DNA from: an uncultured Lachnoclostridium sp. | Lineage (GTDB): Bacteria > Bacillota > Clostridia > Lachnospirales > Lachnospiraceae | Direction of reading: 5' to 3' | DNA: 64,000 bases | Assembly: GCA_944381625.1 (NCBI GenBank) | Contig: CALWLW010000005.1 | Span: forward strand, 92,539-156,538 | Shown: one piece after another, positions 7,492-16,104 of the stretch | How the letters are laid out: each line of letters opens with the position of its first letter | How positions within the stretch are numbered: the stretch's first letter is position 1 | Made by a program: the position numbers and the translations under genes | Notes under the pieces: model-generated | The model's input: the letters and a program-made list of their open reading frames with translations, nothing else | Told to the model about the DNA's origin: nothing | The model's database searches: none

Positions 7492-8007
7492 TTGGAGTTA
7501 AAGAAAAAAATTATAATTAGCGCCATATTATTATGCATAATTTCCCCCCTGCTCATTGGTATATTATGCAAGAATGACAATGCCTCGGAGAATCTGCTTA
7601 ATTACATGAAAAATGGTTTGGAAGATCCGTATATGAGTGTTCATTATAAGGAAGCAATATCCGATGTTGAAGAATTAACAAATGGAACTATAGAGATCTG
7701 GTATTATTCTCTTGATCTAAATATGGATAGTAAAGAAGACAGGATTGTTATAATTTCTTCGCCATTGCATTCCGGAAGCAGAGGAGATAAGTTAGAGATT
7801 TTATTAAACAATGGATCATCTTACACAGAGATATCACAGGGCTTAACGGTTCGTTTACTAAGGCAGTCTTCCAATTTTATTCCGGTGGGCGGGATATATG
7901 TTTTAAAAAGCAGTCATGAAGGGTTTTTCGATATTAAAATTAAATCAGAATCAACATTTTTATTAGTATACCAGGAAGGCATGTACCGGTATAAAAGGCA
8001 GCTGTAA
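7492..8007 (+). CDS. Hypothetical membrane-anchored or secreted protein (171 aa)
   Basis: I do not recognise this gene. One hydrophobic segment near the N terminus (IIISAILLCIISPLLIGIL, residues 6-24) could be a signal anchor; Cys26 after it lacks a good lipobox. The remainder is soluble and contains WYYSLDLNMDSKEDRIVIIS, reminiscent of calcium-loop or EF-hand-like turns. The start is TTG 7492 behind GGAGG; no ATG is available. It probably sits on the outer face of the membrane. AT-rich. Confidence 0.5.
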   Translation: MELKKKIIISAILLCIISPLLIGILCKNDNASENLLNYMKNGLEDPYMSVHYKEAISDVEELTNGTIEIWYYSLDLNMDSKEDRIVIISSPLHSGSRGDKLEILLNNGSSYTEISQGLTVRLLRQSSNFIPVGGIYVLKSSHEGFFDIKIKSESTFLLVYQEGMYRYKRQL

Positions 8008-8037
8008 TATTTGGCTCATGAAAGGAAAGGTTTTAGG

Positions 8038-8808
8038 ATGCAGTATAAAAAATTATTACAGGAGCTAATAGAACCTGTTATGACAGAAAATGGGTATAAA
8101 TCTGAAATTGAAAATACATCTGGTTTTTTTGAAAAGGAAAATACAATTTCTGGACAGATGCAAAGGATATATTTAGATGATCTTTCGGATTCTATTGTAT
8201 TTCATATGGAGCTGAGTCCAACGGCAAAATACCGGTTTATAAAGACAAGTGAAGTTTTTGCGTATGATGAGAGTTTGCGCTGGTTGGGAGATTTTGCCTG
8301 GAGTTATGAAACCGATATGGAATTACGAAAAATACTGGAGTATGTGGCTGTTTCTATGAAAAATTATGGCTTTGAATATTTAGAGATGGCAGCAAACGAC
8401 CCTGATGATATTTATGCGACACCAGAAGAACATATGGATTTATACCTTCACCACGAAGAGTATGCCGGGGAATTTTTCCAGAATCATCATCTTGCCAACT
8501 GGGATGTTGTGACAACTATAAACATTATAGAAGATGAATTGAAAAGCCTTCCGCAAGTACCTTCTCAAATAGACCGGACGCAATTGATCCGGCTTGCGGC
8601 TTCTTATGGTCATATTTATGTAACAAAAGGCGGAAAATGGAAACTGAAAAATGGCTATGTGCGTATTGAACTTGCTAAAATTGGAAGTAAATGGGAACAG
8701 GATGTGGAAGGTCCCCTTAATTGGATATATACTTGTGTATCCTGTAATCAAAGAGACAAAGTGAGTATTAGCGTGCTGGAAAACTTAAAAAATTTTGGAT
8801 ATTTATGA
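8038..8808 (+). CDS. Hypothetical protein (256 aa)
   Basis: I do not recognise this 256-residue soluble protein. I chose ATG 8038 (AAAGG 11 bases upstream) over an upstream start at 8011 that lacks a ribosome site. The middle is acidic (NDPDDIYATPEEHMDLYLHH). The C-terminal third (KLKNGYVRIELAKIGSKW) looks like a beta-rich domain ending in a short cysteine pair (YTCVSC). Its TGA overlaps an ATG at 8805 as ATGA, so the damaged gene that follows was once coupled to it. AT-rich cargo-like codon use. Confidence 0.5.
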   Translation: MQYKKLLQELIEPVMTENGYKSEIENTSGFFEKENTISGQMQRIYLDDLSDSIVFHMELSPTAKYRFIKTSEVFAYDESLRWLGDFAWSYETDMELRKILEYVAVSMKNYGFEYLEMAANDPDDIYATPEEHMDLYLHHEEYAGEFFQNHHLANWDVVTTINIIEDELKSLPQVPSQIDRTQLIRLAASYGHIYVTKGGKWKLKNGYVRIELAKIGSKWEQDVEGPLNWIYTCVSCNQRDKVSISVLENLKNFGYL

Positions 8809-9193
8809 TTGATTACATATGGGACGCTTTTGAATTTCTATCCCATACCAAGGATTTTCAGGCGAAGATATTCTCGATCATGAAACGGATAGGAGATTTT
8901 CACTTGATGAAAAAGTGGGTGATGATTGTAATTTTTTCAGCCCTCACAAATGGATCATTATAAAAATCAAAAAAGCCCCTGCAATCAGCGCGTTTAATGA
9001 AGAACTTTCCGAAGAGGATAAGCGTATTGATTTGGACATGATATTTTCAATTGATGAAAATAGAATCCTCGAAGGCCTAAAAAATGAAGAATTTTGTTAT
9101 GCCTATTGTTTGTCTGAAGACGCTTTGATTATTGCCGTGCCGGTTGCGCATGCAGGGGGCGATTACATGCTGTTGAATGTATCTCGCGAATAA
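8805..9193 (+). pseudogene. Frameshifted remnant coupled to the preceding gene
   Basis: ATG 8805 overlaps the previous stop (ATGA) and opens MIDYIWDAFEFLSHTKDFQ, but that frame becomes atypical and stops at 8963. From about 8834 the next frame reads coherent protein (GEDILDHETDRRFSLDE, then SPHKWIIIKIKKAP) through to TAA 9193. The two halves make sense as one small protein of roughly 128 residues interrupted by a single frameshift between about 8860 and 8880. The family is unknown. The shift could also be a sequencing error. Confidence 0.5.
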
Positions 9194-9242
9194 ATGCCCT
9201 GGGATGAGCAGATATTATTTGCTTGTTTGCTTGATCATAATT

Positions 9243-9270
9243 TTGACTATTGTTATAATATACTTATATA
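9243..9270 (+). promoter_or_regulatory. Promoter for the DUF4143 ATPase gene
   Basis: TTGACT (9243-9248) and TATATA (9265-9270) are separated by 16 bases. A second TATAAT lies at 9299-9304, closer to the gene. SD GGAGGTG lies just before ATG 9330. Confidence 0.65.
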
Positions 9271-9329
9271 ACTCCATGATTTTCTTTGAAGTATAATGAT
9301 ATAATTAGCGAAAACGCGGAGGTGTTTTT

Positions 9330-10790
9330 ATGGCAATCGTAACCAAGGAACAGGTCATCAAGGTACTGCGGCAGTATAATCCCTGGTGGCGCAGTCCGTC
9401 TGCAATTAGAGAGGAAAGCAAGCCTCAGAGACGGCTCGCTTACTATGAGGCCCTCAGGATGATAAAGCATAGGACGATCCGCCGTTTTGCTGTATTGTCG
9501 GGAGCAAGGCGTGTCGGCAAGACGACGATCATGTATCAGATGATGGAGACTTTGATGGATGAGGGCGTGTCATCCAAAAATATTTTGTATGTGTCTTTTG
9601 ATAATCCGATTGTAAAGCTTGTGAGTGTGGAAACGGTACTTTCCATTTATGAGTCGTTGTACCCAATCGGGGGAACAAAGTATATCTTTCTGGATGAAGT
9701 TCAGTACACGGATAATTGGGAACTGTGGATGAAGGTGATCTATGACAGCAGGAAGGATATCCGGCTGACAGCAACAGGATCGGCAAGTCCGATATTGGAA
9801 AGAGGCGCGGCAGACAGCGGGACAGGGAGATGGAGCGTCTTAAAAATTCCCACACTGTCTTTTTATGAATATTGCCGCCTGCTTCAGCTCGAGGAGCCTG
9901 TCCTTCCCGATAAGATGAAACTTACAGAGCTTGTAAACCTGACAGATCCCCAGCTGGGCGACCTGATGGATAGATTTGCCCCTTTGGAGGGGCACTTTAA
10001 TCGCTATCTGACAATTGGCGGTTTCCCGGAACTGGTATTGTCGGATGACGATGCTTATGCCCAGAGGATGCTGAGAGAAGATGTGGTGGATAAAGTGATT
10101 AAGCGGGATGTGCTGACCTTGTTTAACATCCGAAGCCCGCTTTTGATGGAAAAACTGTTTTTATACCTCTGTATGAATTCTACGGAGATTTTCAGCGTGA
10201 CAACGGCGGCAAAGGAACTGGAGAACACATCGGTCAGTACGATTGAAAGTTATATCAATGCGTTGGAGATGTCCAATCTGATCTATCTGGCAAAACCTGT
10301 GGATGTGGGAAGCAAGGGGGCGTTGAAAGGGAAACCGAAAATATTTATTGCTGATGCAGCCATTCGCAATGCTGTCCTGATGATCGACGATGTGCTGTCC
10401 GATGAAAAGGAAATGGGGGCTATGGTTGAAACCTGCGTTTATAAGCATATGGTGTCGTTCTATCAGGGCAGTACAGCGCAGCTTGGGTATTTTAGGAAAG
10501 CAAAGGATAACCAGAAAGAGGTGGATGTGGTTGTCAAACTGCCCCGCGAGAAAATTCTCTGCGAAGTTAAGTACCGCAACAACTCGCACATTCCTGATGG
10601 TGACGCCATTGTGGAACTGTGTAAAGACGAAAAAGAGAAAATTGCCAATGCTTTTCTCATAACGAAGCATTTAACGGATTTTGGTATCACAAGGCACAAA
10701 ACGAAAGTGCCGATTTTGCGGGTACCCGCCATGGCATTTTTGTATTTAATAGGAAAGGCAGAGGCGGATGGACAAAACGGGAAAATGTAA
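9330..10790 (+). CDS. AAA_14/DUF4143 family ATPase
   Basis: A 486-residue ATPase of the AAA_14 plus DUF4143 type. Walker A is GARRVGKT (58-65), Walker B is YIFLDEVQY (Asp-Glu 122-123), and TGSAS acts as the sensor region. GRWSVLKIPTLSFYEY and the C-terminal nuclease-like block EVDVVVKL...ILCEVKYR (a D-ExK arrangement) follow in the usual order. The last block is typical of the DUF4143 domain. The family is common as solitary genes in Bacteroides and Clostridia and has no agreed function; roles in defence or DNA handling are guesses. It has its own promoter. GC is closer to the core than the preceding AT-rich genes. Confidence 0.9.
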   Translation: MAIVTKEQVIKVLRQYNPWWRSPSAIREESKPQRRLAYYEALRMIKHRTIRRFAVLSGARRVGKTTIMYQMMETLMDEGVSSKNILYVSFDNPIVKLVSVETVLSIYESLYPIGGTKYIFLDEVQYTDNWELWMKVIYDSRKDIRLTATGSASPILERGAADSGTGRWSVLKIPTLSFYEYCRLLQLEEPVLPDKMKLTELVNLTDPQLGDLMDRFAPLEGHFNRYLTIGGFPELVLSDDDAYAQRMLREDVVDKVIKRDVLTLFNIRSPLLMEKLFLYLCMNSTEIFSVTTAAKELENTSVSTIESYINALEMSNLIYLAKPVDVGSKGALKGKPKIFIADAAIRNAVLMIDDVLSDEKEMGAMVETCVYKHMVSFYQGSTAQLGYFRKAKDNQKEVDVVVKLPREKILCEVKYRNNSHIPDGDAIVELCKDEKEKIANAFLITKHLTDFGITRHKTKVPILRVPAMAFLYLIGKAEADGQNGKM

Positions 10791-10835
10791 CGGGTTTTGG
10801 AGGTTTTTGTACGGAATCTTACTATTCCGATCTCC

Positions 10836-10864
10836 TTGCATTTACGGAAAAAATCGGGTATCAT
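10836..10864 (+). promoter_or_regulatory. Promoter for the NYN/OST-HTH gene
   Basis: TTGCAT (10836-10841), a 17-base spacer and TATCAT (10859-10864). A small hairpin CGGAAT/ATTCCG (10812-10829) lies before it, and another (AGCCTGC/GGCAGGCT, about 10877-10893) lies in the leader. Confidence 0.5.
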
Positions 10865-10942
10865 TTTCCATAAGAGAGCCTGCCAGGGCAGGCTTTAAAA
10901 CAGCCGGGGCGGCAAGGCTTCCGGCGGACAGTGGGGTATGAG

Positions 10943-11881
10943 ATGGAAGAGAAGATACAATTTGCGGTGCTGATCGATGCGGAGAACGTCAGCTCCAAAT
11001 ATGCGCAGGTGATTTTTGATGAGCTGGAGAAGTACGGTTTCGCATCGTGCCGCAGGATCTACGGGAACTGGTCCAAAGAAAACGGATGGAAGGAAGGGCT
11101 TTTGCTGGAGCATTCCATTACGCCGATCCAGCAGTTCTCCTACACATCGGGAAAGAACAGCACGGACATGGCCATGGTGATCGACGCCATGGATCTGCTG
11201 TACCAGAACAAGGTGGACGGCTTCTGCCTGGTGACCAGCGACAGCGATTTTACCAGGCTGGCCATGCGATTGAGGGAGGAAAAGAAATATGTGCTGGGGA
11301 TGGGAGAGTCCAAGACGCCGCTGGCGCTCACCAGGGCTTGCAACCGTTTTATCCACCTGAACTTGATTGGGGAATCCAATAAAGAGGAAAATGCCGGAGC
11401 TGTGGTACATGCCAGCCAGGATGAGATCGGCATGGACAACGTGACCAGCATCGAAAATATTGAGACAGCGATCCTCCAGCTGTTCAGCGAGACAGGCGAG
11501 GATGTGCTGGATCTGGGCTTTGTGGGGCAGCGTCTGAGCATGCGTTTCCCGGATTTTGACGTGCGTAACTATGGGTATTCCAAACTGAGCGTGCTCTTGT
11601 CGGAGGAGATGCCGCATTTTCGCATCGTCCGTTCCAACAACCACTATGGGATCCGCAAGGGACAGGCCGTCACGCGGGAGACGATAGAGAATGAGATCCT
11701 GAGCATCATCCGCAGGAACGGCGGCGTGGTGGACAACCTGGCCGTGATCAACGACGAACTGAAGAATAAATACAATGGGTTTGACCTGAAAGACTACGGC
11801 TACAGCCGGATCTCCGGATTCCTGCGGAGCATCCAGGGACTGAGCGTGGGCGGCAATATGGTGCGGCTGAAGAACCGCTGA
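10943..11881 (+). CDS. NYN-domain nuclease-like protein with two OST-HTH/LOTUS domains
   Basis: A 312-residue protein. Residues 5-145 form a PIN-like NYN domain with the conserved acidic set Asp12 (LIDAENV), Asp76 (STDMAMVIDA), Asp101 and Asp103 (VTSDSDF), expected to bind a metal and cut RNA. Two OST-HTH (LOTUS) domains follow at about 170-240 and 245-312, each with the FDV/FDL-x-NYGYSKL or DYGYSRI signature. Such proteins (LabA/YacP relatives) are predicted RNA processing factors. I chose ATG 10943 with GGGG six bases upstream; GTG 10931 is possible. The gene stands alone. Confidence 0.88.
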   Translation: MEEKIQFAVLIDAENVSSKYAQVIFDELEKYGFASCRRIYGNWSKENGWKEGLLLEHSITPIQQFSYTSGKNSTDMAMVIDAMDLLYQNKVDGFCLVTSDSDFTRLAMRLREEKKYVLGMGESKTPLALTRACNRFIHLNLIGESNKEENAGAVVHASQDEIGMDNVTSIENIETAILQLFSETGEDVLDLGFVGQRLSMRFPDFDVRNYGYSKLSVLLSEEMPHFRIVRSNNHYGIRKGQAVTRETIENEILSIIRRNGGVVDNLAVINDELKNKYNGFDLKDYGYSRISGFLRSIQGLSVGGNMVRLKNR

Positions 11882-11947
11882 GTGATTTGCCCGTGCGATA
11901 CAGGTACTGAGTGATGTCAGGACGCAGCTGTTGTGTGATGTGGACAT

Positions 11948-11987
11948 GAAAAAGGACGGATGCATAAATGTGCACCCGCCTTTTTTA
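11948..11987. terminator. Terminator between convergent genes
   Basis: An imperfect stem built from AAAAAGG-CGG-TGCA and TGTGCAcCCGCCTTTTTT around a short loop, ending in six T. It can serve the NYN gene on the plus strand, and the A run opposite can serve the minus-strand operon. Confidence 0.6.
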
Positions 11988-12020
11988 CTTTAATTATGAA
12001 AGGTCTCCGAACCGGACCGC

Positions 12021-12998
12021 TTATTTTTCCTGGGGATAGACCAGCCCCCAGTCTTCTCTGAGACCGTCCATAATACGAAGCACCCGCAGGGTTTCTTCGT
12101 GGGGCATGGACGGGCATTCCCGTTCGCCTTTCTGGATGCACTCGATCAGTTCCCGCACTTCGTATTCATATCCGGTGATCTGCTCCGGCAGGTCGATATG
12201 ACGGAGCACCCGGTGATCGGGCCCGAAGATGTCGATGGCCAGCGGATTGTTGATATTGTCCACCACCATGTACCCTTTGGAACCGTAGAACACGCCCTGG
12301 CGGTCGGATTCTCCGTACATGCCGGCGGTCAGGACGGCGAAACGTCCGTCCGGATAGGTCAGGGTCATGCATTCCTGACCGTCCACGCCTGTTTCCGTCA
12401 TGAGGACGGTGGAGGAAATATTCTGGAACTCATTTCCAAAGTGCATCAGGGCAAAGTTCAGGGGATAGATCCCCACATCCAGCAGCGCGCCGCCTGCCAG
12501 TTCCGGGCGGATCAGGCGTTCGTTCTGGCAGATACGGTAGCAGAGATTGGCAGTCAGTGTGCGGACATCCCCAATCACTCCTTCCGCCAGCAGATCGTTG
12601 ATGACCTTTCTGGACGGCATATAGCGGGTCCAGATGGCTTCTGTGATCAGAACATTTTTCTTGGCGGCGAGAGCAAATAATTCTTCCGCCTGCCCCGCGT
12701 TTATGGTAAACGCTTTTTCGCAGAGTACATGCTTACCGTGCTCAATGCAGAGCTTTGCATGCTCGTAGTGATGGGAATGGGGCGTGGCGATGTATACGAT
12801 ATCCACGTCCGGGTCCTGTACGAGCTCTTCATAAGAGCCGTAGGCTTTCTGAAAACCATATTCCTGTGCAAAATCCGAGGCTTTCTGCAGATCCCTGGAA
12901 GCCACGGCGAAGCTGACTGCTTCCGGCATGGGGCCGATGGTCTTTGCCATCATGGAGGCGATATTGCCTGCTCCAATGATACCGATGTTCATGGACAT
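12021..12998 (-). CDS. Gfo/Idh/MocA-family oxidoreductase
   Basis: A 325-residue NAD(P)-dependent dehydrogenase. The Rossmann motif GIIGAGNIAS is at the N terminus. Family motifs follow: VYIATPHSHHYEHAKLC, then GKHVLCEKAFTINAGQAEEL with the catalytic Lys of the E-K-P-like motif, here EKA in place of the usual EKP. A C-terminal beta-sheet domain completes it. I chose ATG 12998, which has AAGGAGG nine bases upstream. It is the last gene of the minus-strand operon behind two aconitase-type enzymes, so its substrate may be a hydroxy acid or sugar acid, not a free sugar (inference). Confidence 0.88.
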   Translation of the reverse strand: MSMNIGIIGAGNIASMMAKTIGPMPEAVSFAVASRDLQKASDFAQEYGFQKAYGSYEELVQDPDVDIVYIATPHSHHYEHAKLCIEHGKHVLCEKAFTINAGQAEELFALAAKKNVLITEAIWTRYMPSRKVINDLLAEGVIGDVRTLTANLCYRICQNERLIRPELAGGALLDVGIYPLNFALMHFGNEFQNISSTVLMTETGVDGQECMTLTYPDGRFAVLTAGMYGESDRQGVFYGSKGYMVVDNINNPLAIDIFGPDHRVLRHIDLPEQITGYEYEVRELIECIQKGERECPSMPHEETLRVLRIMDGLREDWGLVYPQEK

Positions 12999-13040
12999 AA
13001 GTACATTCCTCCTTACATGATATAAGAAATTCAAACAGGA

Positions 13041-14288
13041 TTACAGATCCGCGGACATGATCTTTCCTGCCGCAGCGCTGGCCGCCGCAGTGGCGGGGGA
13101 GGCCAGGAAAATTTCCACCTTGGACGTGCCCATACGTCCCAGGAAATTGCGGTTGTTGGTGGCGACCACGCGCTCGCCATCGGTCAGGATACCTCCCGTG
13201 CGTCCGCAGCACAGGCCGCAGCCGGGATGGGTGATGATGGCGCCCGCTTCCGCCAGAGTGGAGATGGTGCCGTCGGCAAGGGCCTCTTCATAGACCTTGC
13301 GGCTGGCGGGGGTGACGATCAGTTTCACAAACGGCGCCACTTTTTTCCCTTTCAGGACGGCGGCAGCCGCCTGCAGATCTTCCAGGCGTCCGTTGGTACA
13401 GGAACCGATGAAGACCTGGTCGATGGGTGTGCCGGCCAGTTCGCTTACCGGACGGATGTTGTCCACCTGGGACGGGCAGGCCAGAACCGGGACAAAATCT
13501 TCCGCACGGTAGTGCAGTGTGCGGATGTATCTGGCGTCCGCGTCTCCTTTCAGGGAGCGCTCCTGATCCGTCAGTTCCATCTGGCAGTATTCTGCCGTTT
13601 TCTCATCAGGCGTAAACAGCGCGCATTTGGCGCCGGCTTCGATGGCCATATTGGCCATGGTCATGCGGCTGGCGACGGACATCTGTTCCACGGTGTCTCC
13701 GCAGAACTCCAGCGCCTGGTAGGTGGCGCCGTCCGCGCGCAGGTCTCCGATCAGCCGCAGGATGATGTCTTTGGAAGCCACATTGGAAGGCAGAGTTCCT
13801 TCGATCTCCACTTTGATGGTCTCCGGAACTTTGATCCACATGGTTCCGGTACCCAGGATACTGGCCATCTCCGTGTAGCCGATGCCGGAGGAGAACGCGC
13901 CCACGCAGCCGTAGGTGGTGGTGTGGCTGTCCGTGCCGAAGACGATATCTCCGGGCTTTACATACAGGGCCTCTGTCATGAGCTGATGGCAGATGCCGTC
14001 GCTGCGGTGAATGTTTTTCATGCCGTATTTTTCCACAAAGGCGTTGCCTGCGCGGAAGTGGCGGGTGTCGTCCACCTGGCTGGCCGGGACCAGATGGTCG
14101 TAGATCAGCACAGCTTTATCGGGATCCCAGATTTTTTTGAATCCCATTTCTTCGAATTTTTCAGCCACGAAGGGAATGAAAATATCATGGATCATGACCC
14201 GATCCACATGGACGGTAACGATATCGCCCGGTTTCACGTCGTGACCCACATTGCGGCTGACGATTTTTTCAATGATTGTCTGTCCCAT
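13041..14288 (-). CDS. Aconitase-superfamily large subunit 1 (3-isopropylmalate dehydratase/homoaconitase type)
   Basis: A 415-residue large subunit of a two-subunit [4Fe-4S] hydro-lyase. Cluster ligands are Cys297 (GSCTNG), Cys357 and Cys360 (PGCGLCCG). FGTDSHTTTYGCVGAF and the VPETIKV segment are typical. LeuC-type proteins move a hydroxyl between adjacent carbons of malate-like acids. The matching small subunit ends three bases upstream. No leuA or leuB is in the window, so leucine synthesis is not supported by context. A 2-alkylmalate, citrate-like or homoaconitate-like substrate is equally possible. Confidence 0.88.
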   Translation of the reverse strand: MGQTIIEKIVSRNVGHDVKPGDIVTVHVDRVMIHDIFIPFVAEKFEEMGFKKIWDPDKAVLIYDHLVPASQVDDTRHFRAGNAFVEKYGMKNIHRSDGICHQLMTEALYVKPGDIVFGTDSHTTTYGCVGAFSSGIGYTEMASILGTGTMWIKVPETIKVEIEGTLPSNVASKDIILRLIGDLRADGATYQALEFCGDTVEQMSVASRMTMANMAIEAGAKCALFTPDEKTAEYCQMELTDQERSLKGDADARYIRTLHYRAEDFVPVLACPSQVDNIRPVSELAGTPIDQVFIGSCTNGRLEDLQAAAAVLKGKKVAPFVKLIVTPASRKVYEEALADGTISTLAEAGAIITHPGCGLCCGRTGGILTDGERVVATNNRNFLGRMGTSKVEIFLASPATAAASAAAGKIMSADL

Positions 14289-14291
14289 CGT

Positions 14292-14789
14292 TTAATCCTC
14301 CAATCCGTTTAAACGGCGCATGGCTTTGACCAGCCCGTCTGCTTCAATAATGTCCATCAGGTTCTGAGGAAGGGAAGCGATCGGATACGTTTTCCCCTGA
14401 TGGGTGATCTGCCGGTTCAGTTCCACCTGGATGGTGTCGCCTTCGGATACGGCGCCGCGCAGGTCCGCGTTCTCAATGAGCAGAAGGCCGTTGTTGATGG
14501 CGTTGCGGAAAAAGATCCGGGCAAAGGATTTGGCGATGACACAGCGGATGCCCAGAGCTTTGATGATCTCCGGCGCCTGTTCTCTGGAGGAGCCGCAGCC
14601 GAAGTTTTTCCCGGCTACGATGATGTCTCCCGGACGGATCAGGGAAGCCAGCTCCGGGCGCAGGGGGGAGAAGGCGTAGGGCGCCATGTCCTGTACGGTT
14701 TTTAATGCAAGGTATTCGGTGGGGATGATGATGTCCGTGTCGATATCGTCGTTCAGCAGCCATACCCTGCCGGTAAATGTTTCGTTCAT
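14292..14789 (-). CDS. Aconitase-superfamily small subunit 1
   Basis: A 165-residue swivel-domain subunit, partner of the large subunit that begins just downstream. It has DDIDTDIIIPTEYL, GKNFGCGSSREQAP and a C-terminal VELNRQI strand region. The specificity loop after the second Ile-Ile reads EYLAL. Characterised isopropylmalate and homoaconitate enzymes carry an Arg here (YLRL or YLRT), so the substrate side chain is probably different. Start ATG 14789 follows AAGGAG. It lies 62 bases after the second hydro-lyase, with a hairpin in the gap. Confidence 0.86.
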   Translation of the reverse strand: MNETFTGRVWLLNDDIDTDIIIPTEYLALKTVQDMAPYAFSPLRPELASLIRPGDIIVAGKNFGCGSSREQAPEIIKALGIRCVIAKSFARIFFRNAINNGLLLIENADLRGAVSEGDTIQVELNRQITHQGKTYPIASLPQNLMDIIEADGLVKAMRRLNGLED

Positions 14790-14810
14790 ATGTCAGACTC
14801 CTTTATGAAA

Positions 14811-14845
14811 GCGCATCCGGAGCGTTGTGAAGCCCCGGAATGCGC
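14811..14845 (-). terminator. Intercistronic hairpin in the aconitase operon
   Basis: GCGCATCCGG (14811-14820) pairs with CCGGAATGCGC (about 14835-14845). On the minus strand it is followed by TTTCATAAAGG, so it may partly terminate or stabilise the upstream pair's mRNA, giving unequal expression of the two hydro-lyases. Confidence 0.5.
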
Positions 14846-14851
14846 CTGTAA

Positions 14852-16102
14852 TTACAGCATGTCGGCTGTGGCGATCTCACCCTTGATGGCGGATGCGGTT
14901 ACGGTGGCGGCGCTGGCCAGGTAGACGAAGGAATCCCGGTGGCCTGCGCGCCCTTTAAAGTTGCGGGTGCCGGTGCTGATCAGGGTTTCTCCTTCTCCGA
15001 TGACGCCCTGGCAGCTTCCCCAGCAGACGCTGCAGTTGGGGTTCATGACGATGGCTCCGGCCTCCATGAAGGTCTGGATCAGCCCCTCTTTGACGGCTTC
15101 CTGGTAGACGGACTGGCTGGCCGGAACGACCAGGAAACGCACCAGCGGATGAACCTTGCGGCCTTTCAGGAGTGCGGCGCCCACGCGGAGGTCTTCGATT
15201 CTGCCGTTGTTGCAGGAACCCAGGAAAGCCTCGTCGATTTTGACGCCCGCGGATTCCGCGGCCGGGCAGACATTGTCCACGAAGTGGGGCTTTGCCACAA
15301 TGGGGACGATGGCGCCCAGGTCGATGTCATAGACCTGGGAGAAAACGGCGTCCGCGTCGCTGGTGAAGCATGCCTTGGGCTCCCGGCCATGGGCGTGGAG
15401 ATAATCCAGCGCGATCTCGTCCACTTCCATCAGCGCGGTCTTGGCTCCGGCTTCCACGCAGAGGTTGCAGATGGAGATGCGGTCGCTCATGGTCAGGGAT
15501 TTCATGCCCTCTCCGGCAAATTCCATGGCTTTATAGTTGGCGCCGTTGGCGCCGATCTTGCCGATGATGGTCAGGATCAGGTCACGGGCATAGACTCCGT
15601 CCGGGAGTTTCCCGGTGAGATTGAAGCGGATCGTCTCCGGAACCAGCACCCAGGATTTCCCGGTGACCATGGCGTAGAGATAGTCGGTGCAGCCCACGCC
15701 GGTGCCGAAAGCGCCCAGCGCGCCGTAAGCGCAGGTGTGGCTGTCTGCTCCGAAGATCAGCTCTCCGGGGCATACATGGTTCTCCATCATGATCTGATGG
15801 CAGACGCCCTGTCCTTCATAGAAAGTGATGCCGTGTTCTTTGGCGAAATCCCGCATTTTCTTCTGGGACGCGGCGGTTTTGGGGCTGTCGGAGGGGACGT
15901 TGTGGTCCACGATCCACACCAGTTTATTCACATCCGCGATGTGGGGATGTTTCAATTTGGTGTTGTACATGTCAATGGTAAGATGGGTGGTTCCGTCGTT
16001 GCTCATGAGACGGTCCAGTTCCACGGTGTGGATGTCTCCCGGCTTGACGGCTTCCACGCCGGCCGCGCGGGCGATGATTTTTTCAGCGATGGTCATTCCC
16101 AT
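14852..16102 (-). CDS. Aconitase-superfamily large subunit 2 (paralogue)
   Basis: A 416-residue paralogue of the 13041 gene. The cluster ligands fall at the same residues (Cys297 in GSCNNG, Cys357 and Cys360 in NPNCSVCWG). Sequence elsewhere has diverged: CNN in place of CTN, SVCWGSCQG in place of GLCCGRTGG, and FGADSHTCAYGALG in place of FGTDSHTTTYGCVG. The divergence shows an old paralogue with a separate substrate or reaction step, not a recent copy. Its small subunit stops two bases before this gene's start. Confidence 0.88.
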   Translation of the reverse strand: MGMTIAEKIIARAAGVEAVKPGDIHTVELDRLMSNDGTTHLTIDMYNTKLKHPHIADVNKLVWIVDHNVPSDSPKTAASQKKMRDFAKEHGITFYEGQGVCHQIMMENHVCPGELIFGADSHTCAYGALGAFGTGVGCTDYLYAMVTGKSWVLVPETIRFNLTGKLPDGVYARDLILTIIGKIGANGANYKAMEFAGEGMKSLTMSDRISICNLCVEAGAKTALMEVDEIALDYLHAHGREPKACFTSDADAVFSQVYDIDLGAIVPIVAKPHFVDNVCPAAESAGVKIDEAFLGSCNNGRIEDLRVGAALLKGRKVHPLVRFLVVPASQSVYQEAVKEGLIQTFMEAGAIVMNPNCSVCWGSCQGVIGEGETLISTGTRNFKGRAGHRDSFVYLASAATVTASAIKGEIATADML

Positions 16103-16104
16103 GG

